DNA from: Affinirhizobium straminoryzae
Lineage (GTDB): Bacteria > Pseudomonadota > Alphaproteobacteria > Rhizobiales > Rhizobiaceae
Reading direction: 5' to 3'
DNA length: 46,867 nucleotides
NCBI RefSeq assembly: GCF_007004135.1
Contig: NZ_VJMG01000080.1
Span: forward strand, 1 to 46,867
Under the pieces are notes generated by a model. The model had not been told where the DNA came from. It did not search any database and saw nothing but the letters and a program-made list of their open reading frames with translations. The position numbers and the translations under genes are program-made. Position 1 is the first letter of the stretch, and every line of letters starts with the position of its first letter. This document shows positions 15,637-24,537 of the stretch, piece after piece.

Positions 15637-18633
15637 ATGGCACGGCAAGAAGCCAACGAGCAGTTTCTCATCACCTCGTTCCTCGACGGCGCGAATGCGG
15701 CCTATATCGAGCAGCTCTACGCTCGGTACGAGGAAGATCCGACGTCGGTCGGTCCCGAATGGCAGTCCTTCTTCAAGGCGCTGGGCGACAATCCGGACGA
15801 CGTGAAGAAGGCGGCGACCGGTGCCTCCTGGCAGCGCAAGAACTGGCCGATCCCGGCCAATGGCGAGCTGGTCTCGGCGCTCGACGGCAATTGGCCGGTG
15901 GTCGAGAAGGCCATCGAGAAGAAGGTCCAGGCCAAGGCCGAGGCAACCGCTGCCGCTGCCGGCAAGCCGGTTGATCCGGCCGCCGTGCTGCAGGCGACAC
16001 GCGACAGCGTGCGCGCCATCATGATGATCCGTGCCTATCGCATGCGCGGCCACCTGCATGCCAAGCTCGACCCGCTGGGTCTGGCTGCGCCGGTGGACGA
16101 TTATAACGAATTGTCGCCGACGGCCTACGGCTTCACGGAGGCCGATTACGACCGCAAGATCTTCATCGACAACGTGCTTGGCCTCGAATACGCGACCATT
16201 CGCGAAATGCTGGCCATCCTGGAGCGCACCTATTGCTCCACGCTCGGCGTCGAGTTCATGCACATTTCCAACCCCGAGGAAAAGGCCTGGATCCAGGAGC
16301 GCATCGAGGGGCCGGACAAGGGCGTTGCCTTCACCGCCGAAGGCAAGAAGGCCATTCTGCAGAAGCTGGTCGAGGCCGAGGGCTTCGAGCAGTTCATCGA
16401 CGTCAAGTACAAGGGCACCAAGCGTTTCGGCCTTGATGGCGGCGAATCGCTGATCCCGGCGCTGGAACAGATCATCAAGCGCGGCGGCCAGGACGGCATG
16501 GAAGAGATCGTTCTCGGCATGGCCCATCGCGGCCGCCTGAACGTTCTGACCAACGTCATGCACAAGCCGCACCGCGCCGTCTTCCACGAGTTCAAGGGTG
16601 GCTCCTTCAAGCCCGACGAAGTCGAGGGTTCCGGCGACGTGAAGTATCACCTTGGCGCCTCCTCGGATCGCGAGTTCGACGGCAACAAGGTCCACCTGTC
16701 GCTGACGGCCAACCCCTCGCATCTGGAAATCGTCAACCCGGTCGTCATGGGCAAGGCCCGCGCCAAGCAGGATATGCTGGCCAAGGTCTGGGATGGCGAC
16801 GTGATCCCGCTCAAGGAACGCGCCAAGGTTCTGCCGCTTCTGATCCACGGCGATGCGGCCTTCGCCGGCCAGGGCGTCGTGGCTGAAATCCTCGGTCTCT
16901 CCGGTCTTCGCGGCCACCGCGTTGCCGGCACGATGCACGTCATCATCAACAACCAGATCGGCTTCACCACCAATCCGGCCTATTCGCGTTCCTCGCCCTA
17001 TCCGTCGGATGTCGCGAAGATGATCGAGGCGCCGATCTTCCACGTCAACGGCGACGATCCGGAAGCGGTCACCTATGCCGCCAAGATTGCCACCGAATTC
17101 CGCATGAAGTTCCACAAGCCGGTCGTGGTGGACATGTTCTGCTACCGCCGCTTCGGCCATAACGAAGGCGATGAGCCGGCGTTCACCCAGCCGAAGATGT
17201 ACAAGGTCATCCGCGCCCACAAGACGGTGACGGAACTTTATGCCGACCGCCTGATCTCGGAAGGCCTGATCACCGACGGCGAATTCCAGAAGATGAAGGC
17301 CGACTGGCGCGCCCATCTGGAACAGGAATTCGAAGCCGGCCAGAGCTACAAGCCGAACAAGGCCGACTGGCTCGATGGCCAGTGGTCCGGTCTGCGCTCG
17401 GCCGACAATGCCGACGAGCAGCGCCGCGGCAAGACCGCTGTGCCGATGAAGAACCTGAAGGAGATCGGCCGCAAACTCGCGACCGTTCCGGACAGCTTCA
17501 ACGCGCACCGCACGATCAAGCGCTTCATGGAAAACCGCGCGCAGATGATCGAGACGGGCGAAGGTATCGACTGGGCCATGGCCGAGGCGCTTGCCTTCGG
17601 TTCGCTGGTCACCGAAGGCCACAAGATCCGTCTATCCGGTCAGGATTGTGAGCGCGGCACCTTCTCGCAGCGTCATTCTGTTCTTTACGATCAGGAGACC
17701 GAAGAGCGCTACATTCCGCTCGCCAACCTCGCGCCCAACCAGGCCCGCTACGAAGTCATCAACTCGATGCTGTCGGAAGAGGCGGTTCTCGGCTTCGAAT
17801 ACGGCTATTCGCTGGCCCGTCCGAATGCGCTGACGCTGTGGGAAGCCCAGTTCGGCGACTTCGCCAACGGTGCGCAGGTGGTGTTCGACCAGTTCATCTC
17901 GTCGGGCGAACGCAAGTGGCTGCGCATGTCCGGTCTCGTCTGCCTTCTGCCGCATGGCTATGAAGGTCAGGGTCCGGAACACTCTTCGGCACGTCTGGAG
18001 CGCTTCCTCCAGCTCTGCGCCGAAGACAACATGCAGGTTGCCAACTGCACGACGCCGGCCAACTATTTCCACATCCTGCGCCGTCAGATGAAGCGCGACT
18101 TCCGCAAGCCGCTGGTGCTGATGACGCCGAAGTCGCTGCTGCGCCACAAGCGCGCAACCTCGACGCTGGCGGAAATGGCGGGCGAAAGCTCGTTCCACCG
18201 CCTGCTGTGGGACGATGCGGAAGTGATCAAGGACGGTCCGATCAAGCTGCAGAAGGACGCCAAGATCCGCCGCGTCGTGATGTGCACGGGCAAGGTCTAC
18301 TACGATCTCCTCGAAGAGCGCGAAAAGCGCGGCATCGACGACATCTACCTGCTGCGCATCGAACAGCTCTACCCCTTCCCGGCCAAGGCGCTGATCAACG
18401 AACTCTCCCGCTTCCGTCATGCGGAAATGGTCTGGTGCCAGGAAGAGCCGAAGAACATGGGGGCCTGGGCCTTCATCGACCCGTACCTGGAATGGGTGCT
18501 GGCCCATATCGATGCAAAATATCAGCGCGTCCGTTACACGGGCCGCCCGGCTGCCGCCTCGCCGGCGACCGGCCTGATGTCGAAGCATCTCGCCCAGCTC
18601 GAAGCCTTCCTCGAAGACGCGCTCGGCGGCTGA
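15637..18633 (+). CDS. sucA: 2-oxoglutarate dehydrogenase E1 component
   Basis: The thiamine-diphosphate E1 enzyme decarboxylates 2-oxoglutarate and passes the succinyl group to SucB lipoate. The 998-residue protein carries the N-terminal NEQFLITSFLDGANAAYIEQLY used to bind E2, FGLDGGESLIPALEQII, VLGMAHRGRLNVL, HLGASSDREFDG, the thiamine-diphosphate and metal region with GDAAFAGQGVV and NNQIGFTT, and the C-terminal EEPKNMGAW. The ATG has a ribosome-like AGGAGG upstream at 15606-15611, somewhat distant; no better start is seen. Confidence 0.97.
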   Translation: MARQEANEQFLITSFLDGANAAYIEQLYARYEEDPTSVGPEWQSFFKALGDNPDDVKKAATGASWQRKNWPIPANGELVSALDGNWPVVEKAIEKKVQAKAEATAAAAGKPVDPAAVLQATRDSVRAIMMIRAYRMRGHLHAKLDPLGLAAPVDDYNELSPTAYGFTEADYDRKIFIDNVLGLEYATIREMLAILERTYCSTLGVEFMHISNPEEKAWIQERIEGPDKGVAFTAEGKKAILQKLVEAEGFEQFIDVKYKGTKRFGLDGGESLIPALEQIIKRGGQDGMEEIVLGMAHRGRLNVLTNVMHKPHRAVFHEFKGGSFKPDEVEGSGDVKYHLGASSDREFDGNKVHLSLTANPSHLEIVNPVVMGKARAKQDMLAKVWDGDVIPLKERAKVLPLLIHGDAAFAGQGVVAEILGLSGLRGHRVAGTMHVIINNQIGFTTNPAYSRSSPYPSDVAKMIEAPIFHVNGDDPEAVTYAAKIATEFRMKFHKPVVVDMFCYRRFGHNEGDEPAFTQPKMYKVIRAHKTVTELYADRLISEGLITDGEFQKMKADWRAHLEQEFEAGQSYKPNKADWLDGQWSGLRSADNADEQRRGKTAVPMKNLKEIGRKLATVPDSFNAHRTIKRFMENRAQMIETGEGIDWAMAEALAFGSLVTEGHKIRLSGQDCERGTFSQRHSVLYDQETEERYIPLANLAPNQARYEVINSMLSEEAVLGFEYGYSLARPNALTLWEAQFGDFANGAQVVFDQFISSGERKWLRMSGLVCLLPHGYEGQGPEHSSARLERFLQLCAEDNMQVANCTTPANYFHILRRQMKRDFRKPLVLMTPKSLLRHKRATSTLAEMAGESSFHRLLWDDAEVIKDGPIKLQKDAKIRRVVMCTGKVYYDLLEEREKRGIDDIYLLRIEQLYPFPAKALINELSRFRHAEMVWCQEEPKNMGAWAFIDPYLEWVLAHIDAKYQRVRYTGRPAAASPATGLMSKHLAQLEAFLEDALGG

Positions 18634-18693
18634 TTTCAGCCGCCCCGTCTTCCCCTGCGCAACATGATATCGGATTGAAAACGGAAACAGATC

Positions 18694-19935
18694 ATGGCCA
18701 CCGAAATTCGCGTCCCCACCCTCGGCGAATCCGTCAGCGAGGCAACCGTCGGCACCTGGTTCAAGAAGGTCGGCGACACGGTCAAGGCTGACGAGCCGAT
18801 CGTCGAACTGGAAACCGACAAGGTCACCGTCGAAGTGCCGGCGCCTGCCGCCGGTGTTCTCACGGAAATCGTCGCCCAGGCGGGCGAGACCGTCGGTCTC
18901 GGCGCGCTGCTCGGCCAGATCGCCGAAGGCGCTGCCGGTTCCGCCGGCGCCTCCGCTCCGGCAGCGGCACCTGCTCCGGCCGCAGCGCCGGCGCCTGCCG
19001 CTCCGGCTCCGGCCGCCGCCCCGGCACCCGCTGCCGCTTCCGCCATGCCTGCCGCTCCGGCTGCCGCAAAGCTGGCCGCCGACAACAACATCTCGACGGC
19101 TGATGTCGACGGTTCGGGCAAGCGTGGCCAGGTGCTGAAGGGCGACGTTCTCGCCGCCATCGCCAAGGGTCCGGTTGCTGCTGCGGCGCCTGCCGTTCCG
19201 GCCGCTCCGCGCGCCCCGTCCACCACGGAAGATGCCGTGCGCGAAGAGCGCGTGAAGATGACGCGCCTGCGTCAGACGATTGCCAAGCGCCTGAAGGATG
19301 CCCAGAACACCGCTGCCATGCTGACCACCTACAACGAGGTGGACATGAAGGCCGTGATGGACCTGCGCAACCGCTACAAGGACGTATTCGAGAAGAAGCA
19401 CGGCGTGAAGCTCGGCTTCATGGGCTTCTTCACGAAGGCTGTCACGCATGCCCTGAAGGAACTGCCGGCGGTCAACGCCGAAATCGACGGCACCGACATC
19501 ATCTACAAGAACTATTGCCATGTCGGCATGGCCGTCGGCACCGACAAGGGCCTGGTCGTTCCGGTCATCCGCGATGCCGACCAGCTGTCGATCGCCGGCG
19601 TCGAGAAGGAACTCGGCCGTCTTGCCAAGGCAGCCCGTGACGGCTCGCTCGGCATGGCCGACATGCAGGGCGGCACCTTCACCATCACCAATGGCGGTGT
19701 CTACGGTTCGCTGATGTCCTCGCCGATCCTGAACGCCCCGCAGTCGGGCATTCTCGGCATGCACAAGATCCAGGATCGCCCGGTCGTCGTCGGCGGCCAG
19801 ATCGTCATCCGCCCGATGATGTATCTTGCACTCTCCTACGATCACCGCATCGTCGACGGCAAGGAAGCCGTCACCTTCCTGGTGCGCGTCAAGGAAAGCC
19901 TGGAAGATCCGGAACGCCTCGTTCTCGATCTCTGA
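18694..19935 (+). CDS. sucB: Dihydrolipoyllysine succinyltransferase (2-oxoglutarate dehydrogenase E2)
   Basis: Core E2 enzyme that moves the succinyl group from lipoate to CoA. The 413-residue protein has one N-terminal lipoyl domain with the modified K43 in ELETDKVTVEV, an Ala/Pro-rich flexible linker at about 86-126, a peripheral subunit-binding domain (LAADNNISTADVDGSGKRGQVLKGDV) and a C-terminal catalytic domain ending in LSYDHRIVDGKEAVTFL with the active-site histidine. It starts 60 bases after sucA. The linker shows repeated APAAAPAPAA units, low complexity but normal for E2 proteins. Confidence 0.97.
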   Translation: MATEIRVPTLGESVSEATVGTWFKKVGDTVKADEPIVELETDKVTVEVPAPAAGVLTEIVAQAGETVGLGALLGQIAEGAAGSAGASAPAAAPAPAAAPAPAAPAPAAAPAPAAASAMPAAPAAAKLAADNNISTADVDGSGKRGQVLKGDVLAAIAKGPVAAAAPAVPAAPRAPSTTEDAVREERVKMTRLRQTIAKRLKDAQNTAAMLTTYNEVDMKAVMDLRNRYKDVFEKKHGVKLGFMGFFTKAVTHALKELPAVNAEIDGTDIIYKNYCHVGMAVGTDKGLVVPVIRDADQLSIAGVEKELGRLAKAARDGSLGMADMQGGTFTITNGGVYGSLMSSPILNAPQSGILGMHKIQDRPVVVGGQIVIRPMMYLALSYDHRIVDGKEAVTFLVRVKESLEDPERLVLDL

Positions 19936-19956
19936 TCAACGCCAAGGGAGGACGGG

Positions 19957-20370
19957 ATGGACACGATCGCTTCACATGCCACGCCGTATGTCGCGCTGTT
20001 GGCTGTCTCGGTCGTGCTGCTCGTCCTCCACATCATGCTGCAGGGCTTTCTCGCCACCCGCGAGCTGGGCTCGCAATGGAATGCAGGCCCCCGCGACGAG
20101 GGCCTGAAGCCAAAATCGCCGCTCGCCGGCCGTGCGGAACGGGCCTCGTCGAACTATCGTGAAACCTATCCGGCCGTCGTCGGCCTTCTGCTGGCGCTTG
20201 CCTTCTATGGCGATCTCGCCGGCTGGGGGCTGATCGGCGGCTGGCTGTGGCTTACCTGCCGCATCGTCTATCTGCCGCTCTATCTGGCCGGCATTCCCTA
20301 TCTTCGCTCGCTGGTCTGGCTGGGGTCGCTCGGCGGCATCGGCCTCATGATGCTCGGATTGTTCGTGTGA
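19957..20370 (+). CDS. MAPEG-family membrane protein
   Basis: A 137-residue protein with four predicted membrane helices (about 10-32, 70-86, 88-105, 115-136). GRAERASSNYRETYPAVVGLLLA and CRIVYLPLYLAGIPYLRSLVW are hallmarks of the bacterial MAPEG family (membrane-associated proteins in eicosanoid and glutathione metabolism), whose bacterial substrate is usually unknown. A GGGAGG ribosome site lies 8 bases upstream. It starts 21 bases after sucB and touches the next gene (TGATG). Confidence 0.85.
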   Translation: MDTIASHATPYVALLAVSVVLLVLHIMLQGFLATRELGSQWNAGPRDEGLKPKSPLAGRAERASSNYRETYPAVVGLLLALAFYGDLAGWGLIGGWLWLTCRIVYLPLYLAGIPYLRSLVWLGSLGGIGLMMLGLFV

Positions 20371-21011
20371 TGCATCCCTATCTGGTCGAACTCGCCTCGC
20401 TGATGGCGATCTTTTCCTTCGCCATCGTTTCGCCGGGCGCCGATCTCGCCATGGTCATGCGCCAGTCGCTGGTGCACGGGCGGCGGCAAGCCATCATCAC
20501 CAGCTTCGGCATCGGCACCTCGCTGATGTTCCACGTCACCTACACTATCCTCGGGCTCGGGCTGATCATTTCCCAGTCGATCTATCTTTTCAACATCGTC
20601 AAATGGTGCGGCGTCGCCTACCTGATCTATATCGGGGTGAAGGCGCTGCGGGCCGGCAAGGCGGATCTTTCCGTCAAGCTCGACGGCGCCGATGCGGACG
20701 GGCCGCGTCAGTCGGGCCTGCGCGCCTATGGCCTCGGCTTTGCCGCGAATGCCTTGAACCCGAAGCCGGTTTTCTTTTTCCTGTCGATCTTCTCGACCGC
20801 CGTCAGCGCGCACACGCCGATGCCGGTGAAGTTCGGCTACGGCCTCGTGATGGCAAGCTGCCTGATCGTCTGGTTCGTCGGCGTCAGCATCTTCATGACG
20901 ACGCCGCGCATGCGCGCTGCCTTTTCGCGTGCCAGCCAGTGGATCGACCGGGCGAGCGGGCTGGTCTTCATCGCGCTCGGCCTGAAGCTTGCTGCGCAGA
21001 AGGCGACCTGA
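20370..21011 (+). CDS. LysE/RhtB-family amino-acid exporter
   Basis: A 213-residue membrane protein with about six hydrophobic segments. The opening LASLMAIFSFAIVSPGADLAMVMRQSL is the LysE/RhtB family signature (the SPGxD motif near residue 20), and GLGFAANALNPKPVFFFLSIF is the conserved central segment. Members export amino acids such as lysine, threonine or homoserine, or other small molecules; the substrate cannot be told here. Its start overlaps the MAPEG stop by one base and it precedes the SDR gene by 13 bases. Confidence 0.87.
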   Translation: MHPYLVELASLMAIFSFAIVSPGADLAMVMRQSLVHGRRQAIITSFGIGTSLMFHVTYTILGLGLIISQSIYLFNIVKWCGVAYLIYIGVKALRAGKADLSVKLDGADADGPRQSGLRAYGLGFAANALNPKPVFFFLSIFSTAVSAHTPMPVKFGYGLVMASCLIVWFVGVSIFMTTPRMRAAFSRASQWIDRASGLVFIALGLKLAAQKAT

Positions 21012-21024
21012 GGAAAGAACGGAG

Positions 21025-21783
21025 ATGTCGATGCAACACCAGCCTGTCCTGCTCGTCACCGGCGCCAGCCGCGGCATTGGCGCCGCCGTCGCCGTGAAGG
21101 CGGCTGCGGCCGGATGGGCGGTTGCGATCAACTATCTCTCCAATGCCGTGGCCGCCGAAGCCGTCGCCAAGGCGATCACCGAAAACGGCGGCACCGCCCG
21201 CCTCGTCCAGGGCGATACCGGCACGGAAGACGGCATTGCCGCGATCTTTGCTGCCATCGACCGCGATTTCGGTCGCCTCGACGGGCTCGTCAACAATGCC
21301 GGCGTGGTGGACCAGACGGCCCGCGTCGATGAAATGTCGCGCGAGCGGCTCGAGCGGATGTTCGCCATCAACGTGATCGGCAAGATCCGCTGCGCCTCCG
21401 AAGCGGTGAAGCGCATGTCCACCCGCCACGGTGGCAAGGGCGGCGTCATCGTCAACATCTCGTCCATGGCGGCCGTTCTCGGCAGTCCCGGCCAATATGT
21501 GGATTATGCCGCGGCCAAGGCGTCGATCGACACCTTCACGGTCGGTCTGGCGCGCGAGGTCGCCGGCGAAGGCGTGCGGGTGAATGCGATCCGCCCCGGC
21601 ATTATCGATACCGACATCCATGCCTCCGGCGGCCTGCCGGATCGCGCACGGGATCTGGCACCCACGGTGCCCATGCAACGCGCCGGGACGGCGGACGAAG
21701 TGGCGGAGGCGGTGCTCTACCTCCTCTCGCCGCAGGCCTCCTATGTCACGGGCGCAATCTTGAATGTGAGCGGCGGCAGATAG
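21025..21783 (+). CDS. SDR-family oxidoreductase
   Basis: A 252-residue classical short-chain dehydrogenase/reductase. TGASRGIG at 12-19 binds NAD(P), NNAG at 90-93 is structural, and the catalytic set is the serine in NISSMAA (146-147), Y161 and K165 in YAAAK. The C-terminus VTGAILNVSGGR fits FabG-like enzymes. The substrate is unknown. It sits between LysE and lpdA within the TCA block, suggesting co-transcription rather than a TCA role. A start 6 bases later (MQHQ) is also possible. Confidence 0.88.
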   Translation: MSMQHQPVLLVTGASRGIGAAVAVKAAAAGWAVAINYLSNAVAAEAVAKAITENGGTARLVQGDTGTEDGIAAIFAAIDRDFGRLDGLVNNAGVVDQTARVDEMSRERLERMFAINVIGKIRCASEAVKRMSTRHGGKGGVIVNISSMAAVLGSPGQYVDYAAAKASIDTFTVGLAREVAGEGVRVNAIRPGIIDTDIHASGGLPDRARDLAPTVPMQRAGTADEVAEAVLYLLSPQASYVTGAILNVSGGR

Positions 21784-21807
21784 CGCCGACAGGAAGGAAC
21801 GTCATCC

Positions 21808-23214
21808 ATGGCTTATGATCTCATCGTAATCGGAAGCGGCCCCGGCGGTTATGTCTGCGCCATCAAGGCGGCCCAGCTCGGCCTGAAGGTGGCCGTCGTC
21901 GAAAAGCGTGCCACCTTCGGCGGCACCTGCCTCAATGTCGGCTGCATCCCCTCGAAGGCGCTGCTGCATGCTTCCGAAGTGTTTGCTCACGCCAGCCACG
22001 GCATGGCAGATCTCGGCGTCGAGGTGTCCGGCACCACGCTGAACCTCGAGAAGATGATGGGCCACAAGGATGCGACCGTGAAGTCGAACGTCGATGGCGT
22101 CGCCTTCCTGTTCAAGAAGAACAAGGTCGAAACCTTCATCGGCACCGGCAAGATCGTCGCCGCCGGCAAGGTGTCCGTCACTGCCGAAGACGGTTCGGTG
22201 CAGGAACTGGAAACGAAGAACATTGTGATCGCCACCGGCTCCGACGTCGCCGGCATTCCGGGTGTTCCGGTCGAAATCGACGAGAAGGTCATCGTCTCCT
22301 CCACCGGCGGCATCGCGCTCGACAAGGTGCCCGGCCATATGGTCGTCGTCGGCGGCGGCGTGATCGGCCTCGAACTCGGGTCGGTCTGGCTGCGCCTCGG
22401 CGCCAAGGTCACCGTGGTCGAATATCTCGACACGATCCTCGGCGGCATGGATGGCGAAGTCTCCAAGCAGTTCCAGCGCATCCTCGGCAAGCAGGGCATG
22501 GTCTTCAACCTCGGCGCCAAGGTGACCGGCGTTGAAAAGACCGAAGCCGGCGCCAAGGTGACGTTCGAGCCGGTCAAGGGTGGTGAAGCCCAGACGATCG
22601 ATGCCGATGTCGTGCTGGTTGCCACCGGTCGCAAGCCCTACACCGCCGGTCTCGGCCTGGAAGAGGTGGGCGTTGCCCTCGACAACCGCGGCCGTGTTGA
22701 AATCAATGGCCATTATGCCACCAACGTCCCCGGCATCTATGCGATCGGCGACGTGGTGAAGGGCCCGATGCTCGCCCACAAGGCGGAAGACGAGGGCGTG
22801 GCATTGGCCGAAATCCTCGCCGGCCAGCATGGCCATGTGAACTACGATGTCATTCCGGGCGTCGTCTACACCCAGCCGGAAGTGGCTTCCGTCGGCAAGA
22901 CCGAAGAAGAACTGAAGGCTGCGGGCGTTGCCTACAAGGCCGGCAAGTTCCCCTTCACGGCCAATGGCCGCGCCCGCGCCATGCAGGCGACCGATGGTTT
23001 CGTCAAGGTTCTCGCCGACAAGGACACTGACCGCGTTCTCGGCGTGCACATCATCGGCTTCGGCGCCGGCGAAATGATCCACGAAGCCGCCGTGCTGATG
23101 GAATTCGGCGGCTCTTCGGAAGACCTCGGCCGCACCTGCCATGCGCATCCGACCATGTCGGAAGCCGTGAAGGAGGCTGCGCTCGCCACCTTCTTCAAGC
23201 CGATCCACATGTGA
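21808..23214 (+). CDS. lpdA: Dihydrolipoyl dehydrogenase (E3)
   Basis: Flavoprotein that reoxidises dihydrolipoamide of the 2-oxoacid dehydrogenase complexes with NAD. The 468-residue protein has FAD motif LIVIGSGPGGYVCA at 5-18, the redox disulfide C41/C46 in GGTCLNVGCIPSKALL, the NAD motif VVVGGGVIGLELGSV, YAIGDVVKGPMLAHKAEDEG, and the C-terminal catalytic CHAHPTMSEAVKEAAL. Position after sucAB and the intervening small genes points to use with 2-oxoglutarate dehydrogenase. A clear terminator follows. Confidence 0.97.
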   Translation: MAYDLIVIGSGPGGYVCAIKAAQLGLKVAVVEKRATFGGTCLNVGCIPSKALLHASEVFAHASHGMADLGVEVSGTTLNLEKMMGHKDATVKSNVDGVAFLFKKNKVETFIGTGKIVAAGKVSVTAEDGSVQELETKNIVIATGSDVAGIPGVPVEIDEKVIVSSTGGIALDKVPGHMVVVGGGVIGLELGSVWLRLGAKVTVVEYLDTILGGMDGEVSKQFQRILGKQGMVFNLGAKVTGVEKTEAGAKVTFEPVKGGEAQTIDADVVLVATGRKPYTAGLGLEEVGVALDNRGRVEINGHYATNVPGIYAIGDVVKGPMLAHKAEDEGVALAEILAGQHGHVNYDVIPGVVYTQPEVASVGKTEEELKAAGVAYKAGKFPFTANGRARAMQATDGFVKVLADKDTDRVLGVHIIGFGAGEMIHEAAVLMEFGGSSEDLGRTCHAHPTMSEAVKEAALATFFKPIHM

Positions 23215-23240
23215 TCGCAAGCGTTTCCGAACGTTACAAG

Positions 23241-23273
23241 GCCGTCGTCTGTCCATCAGGCGGCGGCTTTTTT
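23241..23273 (+). terminator. Intrinsic terminator after lpdA
   Basis: GCCGTCGTCTG at 23241-23251 pairs with CAGGCGGCGGC at 23257-23267 over 11 positions (two G-U pairs) with a 5-base loop, followed at once by six Ts. It begins 27 bases after the lpdA stop and would end the TCA-block transcript. Confidence 0.85.
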
Positions 23274-23354
23274 CATGGCGCCCGTGACCGCGTGCCACAC
23301 GCCGTTCCGATGATTGTTCTCGCGGCCCGGACGCGCGGATTATAGGGTTCGCCG

Positions 23355-23876
23355 ATGATCTCCTCCGCGCAAAAGCTTGTCCGGCCCACGCTCTACCCGT
23401 CGCCCCTGCCACATGCGGCACTGCCGCTGGCCGACTGGGCCGATTGTTATCGTGTCTGCGTTGCCGCCCATCCGGATCTGTCGGCAATGGCCTTCGCGCG
23501 GCTGGCGCTCGGCCGCTTCCCGCCCTGGGCGCGGCTGTTGCTCAGGCTGCGCGACGCGCTGGTCCGGCCCTTCGGGGTGCAGACAACCGACGATCTGGTC
23601 GCGAAGGGGGCGGAATCGATCGGCTTCTTTCCGGTTGTCTCGGCGACGGAGCGACAAGTGGTGGTGGGGCTCGATGACACCCATCTCGACTTTCGGCTGG
23701 TCATCGATGTCGTTGATCAGGGGCCGGCAGGGACGACCGTTTCCGTCACCACGCTGGTCCATCGAAAGATCCTGCTGGGTCGGCTTTACATTGCCGTGAT
23801 CACGCCGTTTCACCGGCTGATCGTCAGGGCCGCGCTGTCGGCTGCCGCACGCCGGCTGGCCGCAGCGGCTGCATGA
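23355..23876 (+). CDS. DUF2867 family protein
   Basis: A 173-residue protein resembling the DUF2867 family, of unknown function. Features are an early LPHAALPLADWADCYRV, a basic central part (FPPWARLLLRLRDALVRPFGVQT), the motif SATERQVVVGLDDTHLDFRL (typical of the family) and a hydrophobic C-terminal HRLIVRAALSAAARR helix. No signal peptide is evident. It stands alone between the lpdA terminator and the cytochrome b561 gene. No strong ribosome site precedes the ATG. Confidence 0.75.
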   Translation: MISSAQKLVRPTLYPSPLPHAALPLADWADCYRVCVAAHPDLSAMAFARLALGRFPPWARLLLRLRDALVRPFGVQTTDDLVAKGAESIGFFPVVSATERQVVVGLDDTHLDFRLVIDVVDQGPAGTTVSVTTLVHRKILLGRLYIAVITPFHRLIVRAALSAAARRLAAAAA

Positions 23877-24030
23877 CGCCTCGGCGCGCCATCCTGTCGC
23901 GGCAGCCGGACCTGCGATCCATCAACTGGCGGATGAAAATCTAGAAACATTCCAAACTACCGCTTGGCACCGCCCGGCGGGCCTGTCATTCTCCGGGCCA
24001 GCAACGAACCGATCACACAAAGGTGATGAC

Positions 24031-24537
24031 ATGGCTCCGCTTTCCTATTCCGTCCCGCAGCGCATCCTGCACTGGGGCATGGCTCTTCTGATTTTTTTCA
24101 ATCTCATCTTTTCCGATGGTATCGAGCACTGGCATCACCTTGTCAGGCGTGGCCAGACCATAACGCCGGATGATATCGCAGCCGCCAATATTCATGCCTA
24201 TGTCGGCATCGCGATTCTGCTGCTGGCTGTGCTGCGCCTCGCACTTCGCCGCATTCAGGGCGTGCCGGTTGCGCCGGCGGAAGAGCCGCCGCTGCTCTCG
24301 CTGGTGGCGAAGGTCACGCACGGGCTTCTCTATCTGCTGCTGATCCTGATGCCCCTCAGCGGTATCGGGGCCTATTACTTCGGCAACGGGACGGCGGGCG
24401 ATGTCCATGCCGACATTCTGAAGGTTGTGCTCTGGGCGCTGCTGGTCGCGCATATCGCGGGCGCGCTTGTCCACCAGTTCTACTGGAAGACGGATGTGCT
24501 GGCCCGCATGACGCATGGTGTCAGGAAGCGGGCGTGA
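24031..24537 (+). CDS. Cytochrome b561 family protein
   Basis: A 168-residue four-helix membrane cytochrome of the CybB type. Histidines at positions suited to bis-His haem ligation are H14 (PQRILHWGMALLIFF), H55 (IHAYVGI), H97 (VTHGLLYLLLILMPLSG) and H141 or H148. CybB of E. coli is a superoxide:ubiquinone oxidoreductase; relatives also move electrons from other donors, so the partner is open. AAGGTG lies 5 bases before the ATG. The last 17 bases overlap the convergent TraB/GumN gene. Confidence 0.88.
   Translation: MAPLSYSVPQRILHWGMALLIFFNLIFSDGIEHWHHLVRRGQTITPDDIAAANIHAYVGIAILLLAVLRLALRRIQGVPVAPAEEPPLLSLVAKVTHGLLYLLLILMPLSGIGAYYFGNGTAGDVHADILKVVLWALLVAHIAGALVHQFYWKTDVLARMTHGVRKRA

Noticed and set aside
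18937..19070. Repeated GCN/CCG-rich units in sucB as a tandem-repeat element
   Set aside because: They encode the Ala/Pro-rich flexible linker normal for E2 subunits.
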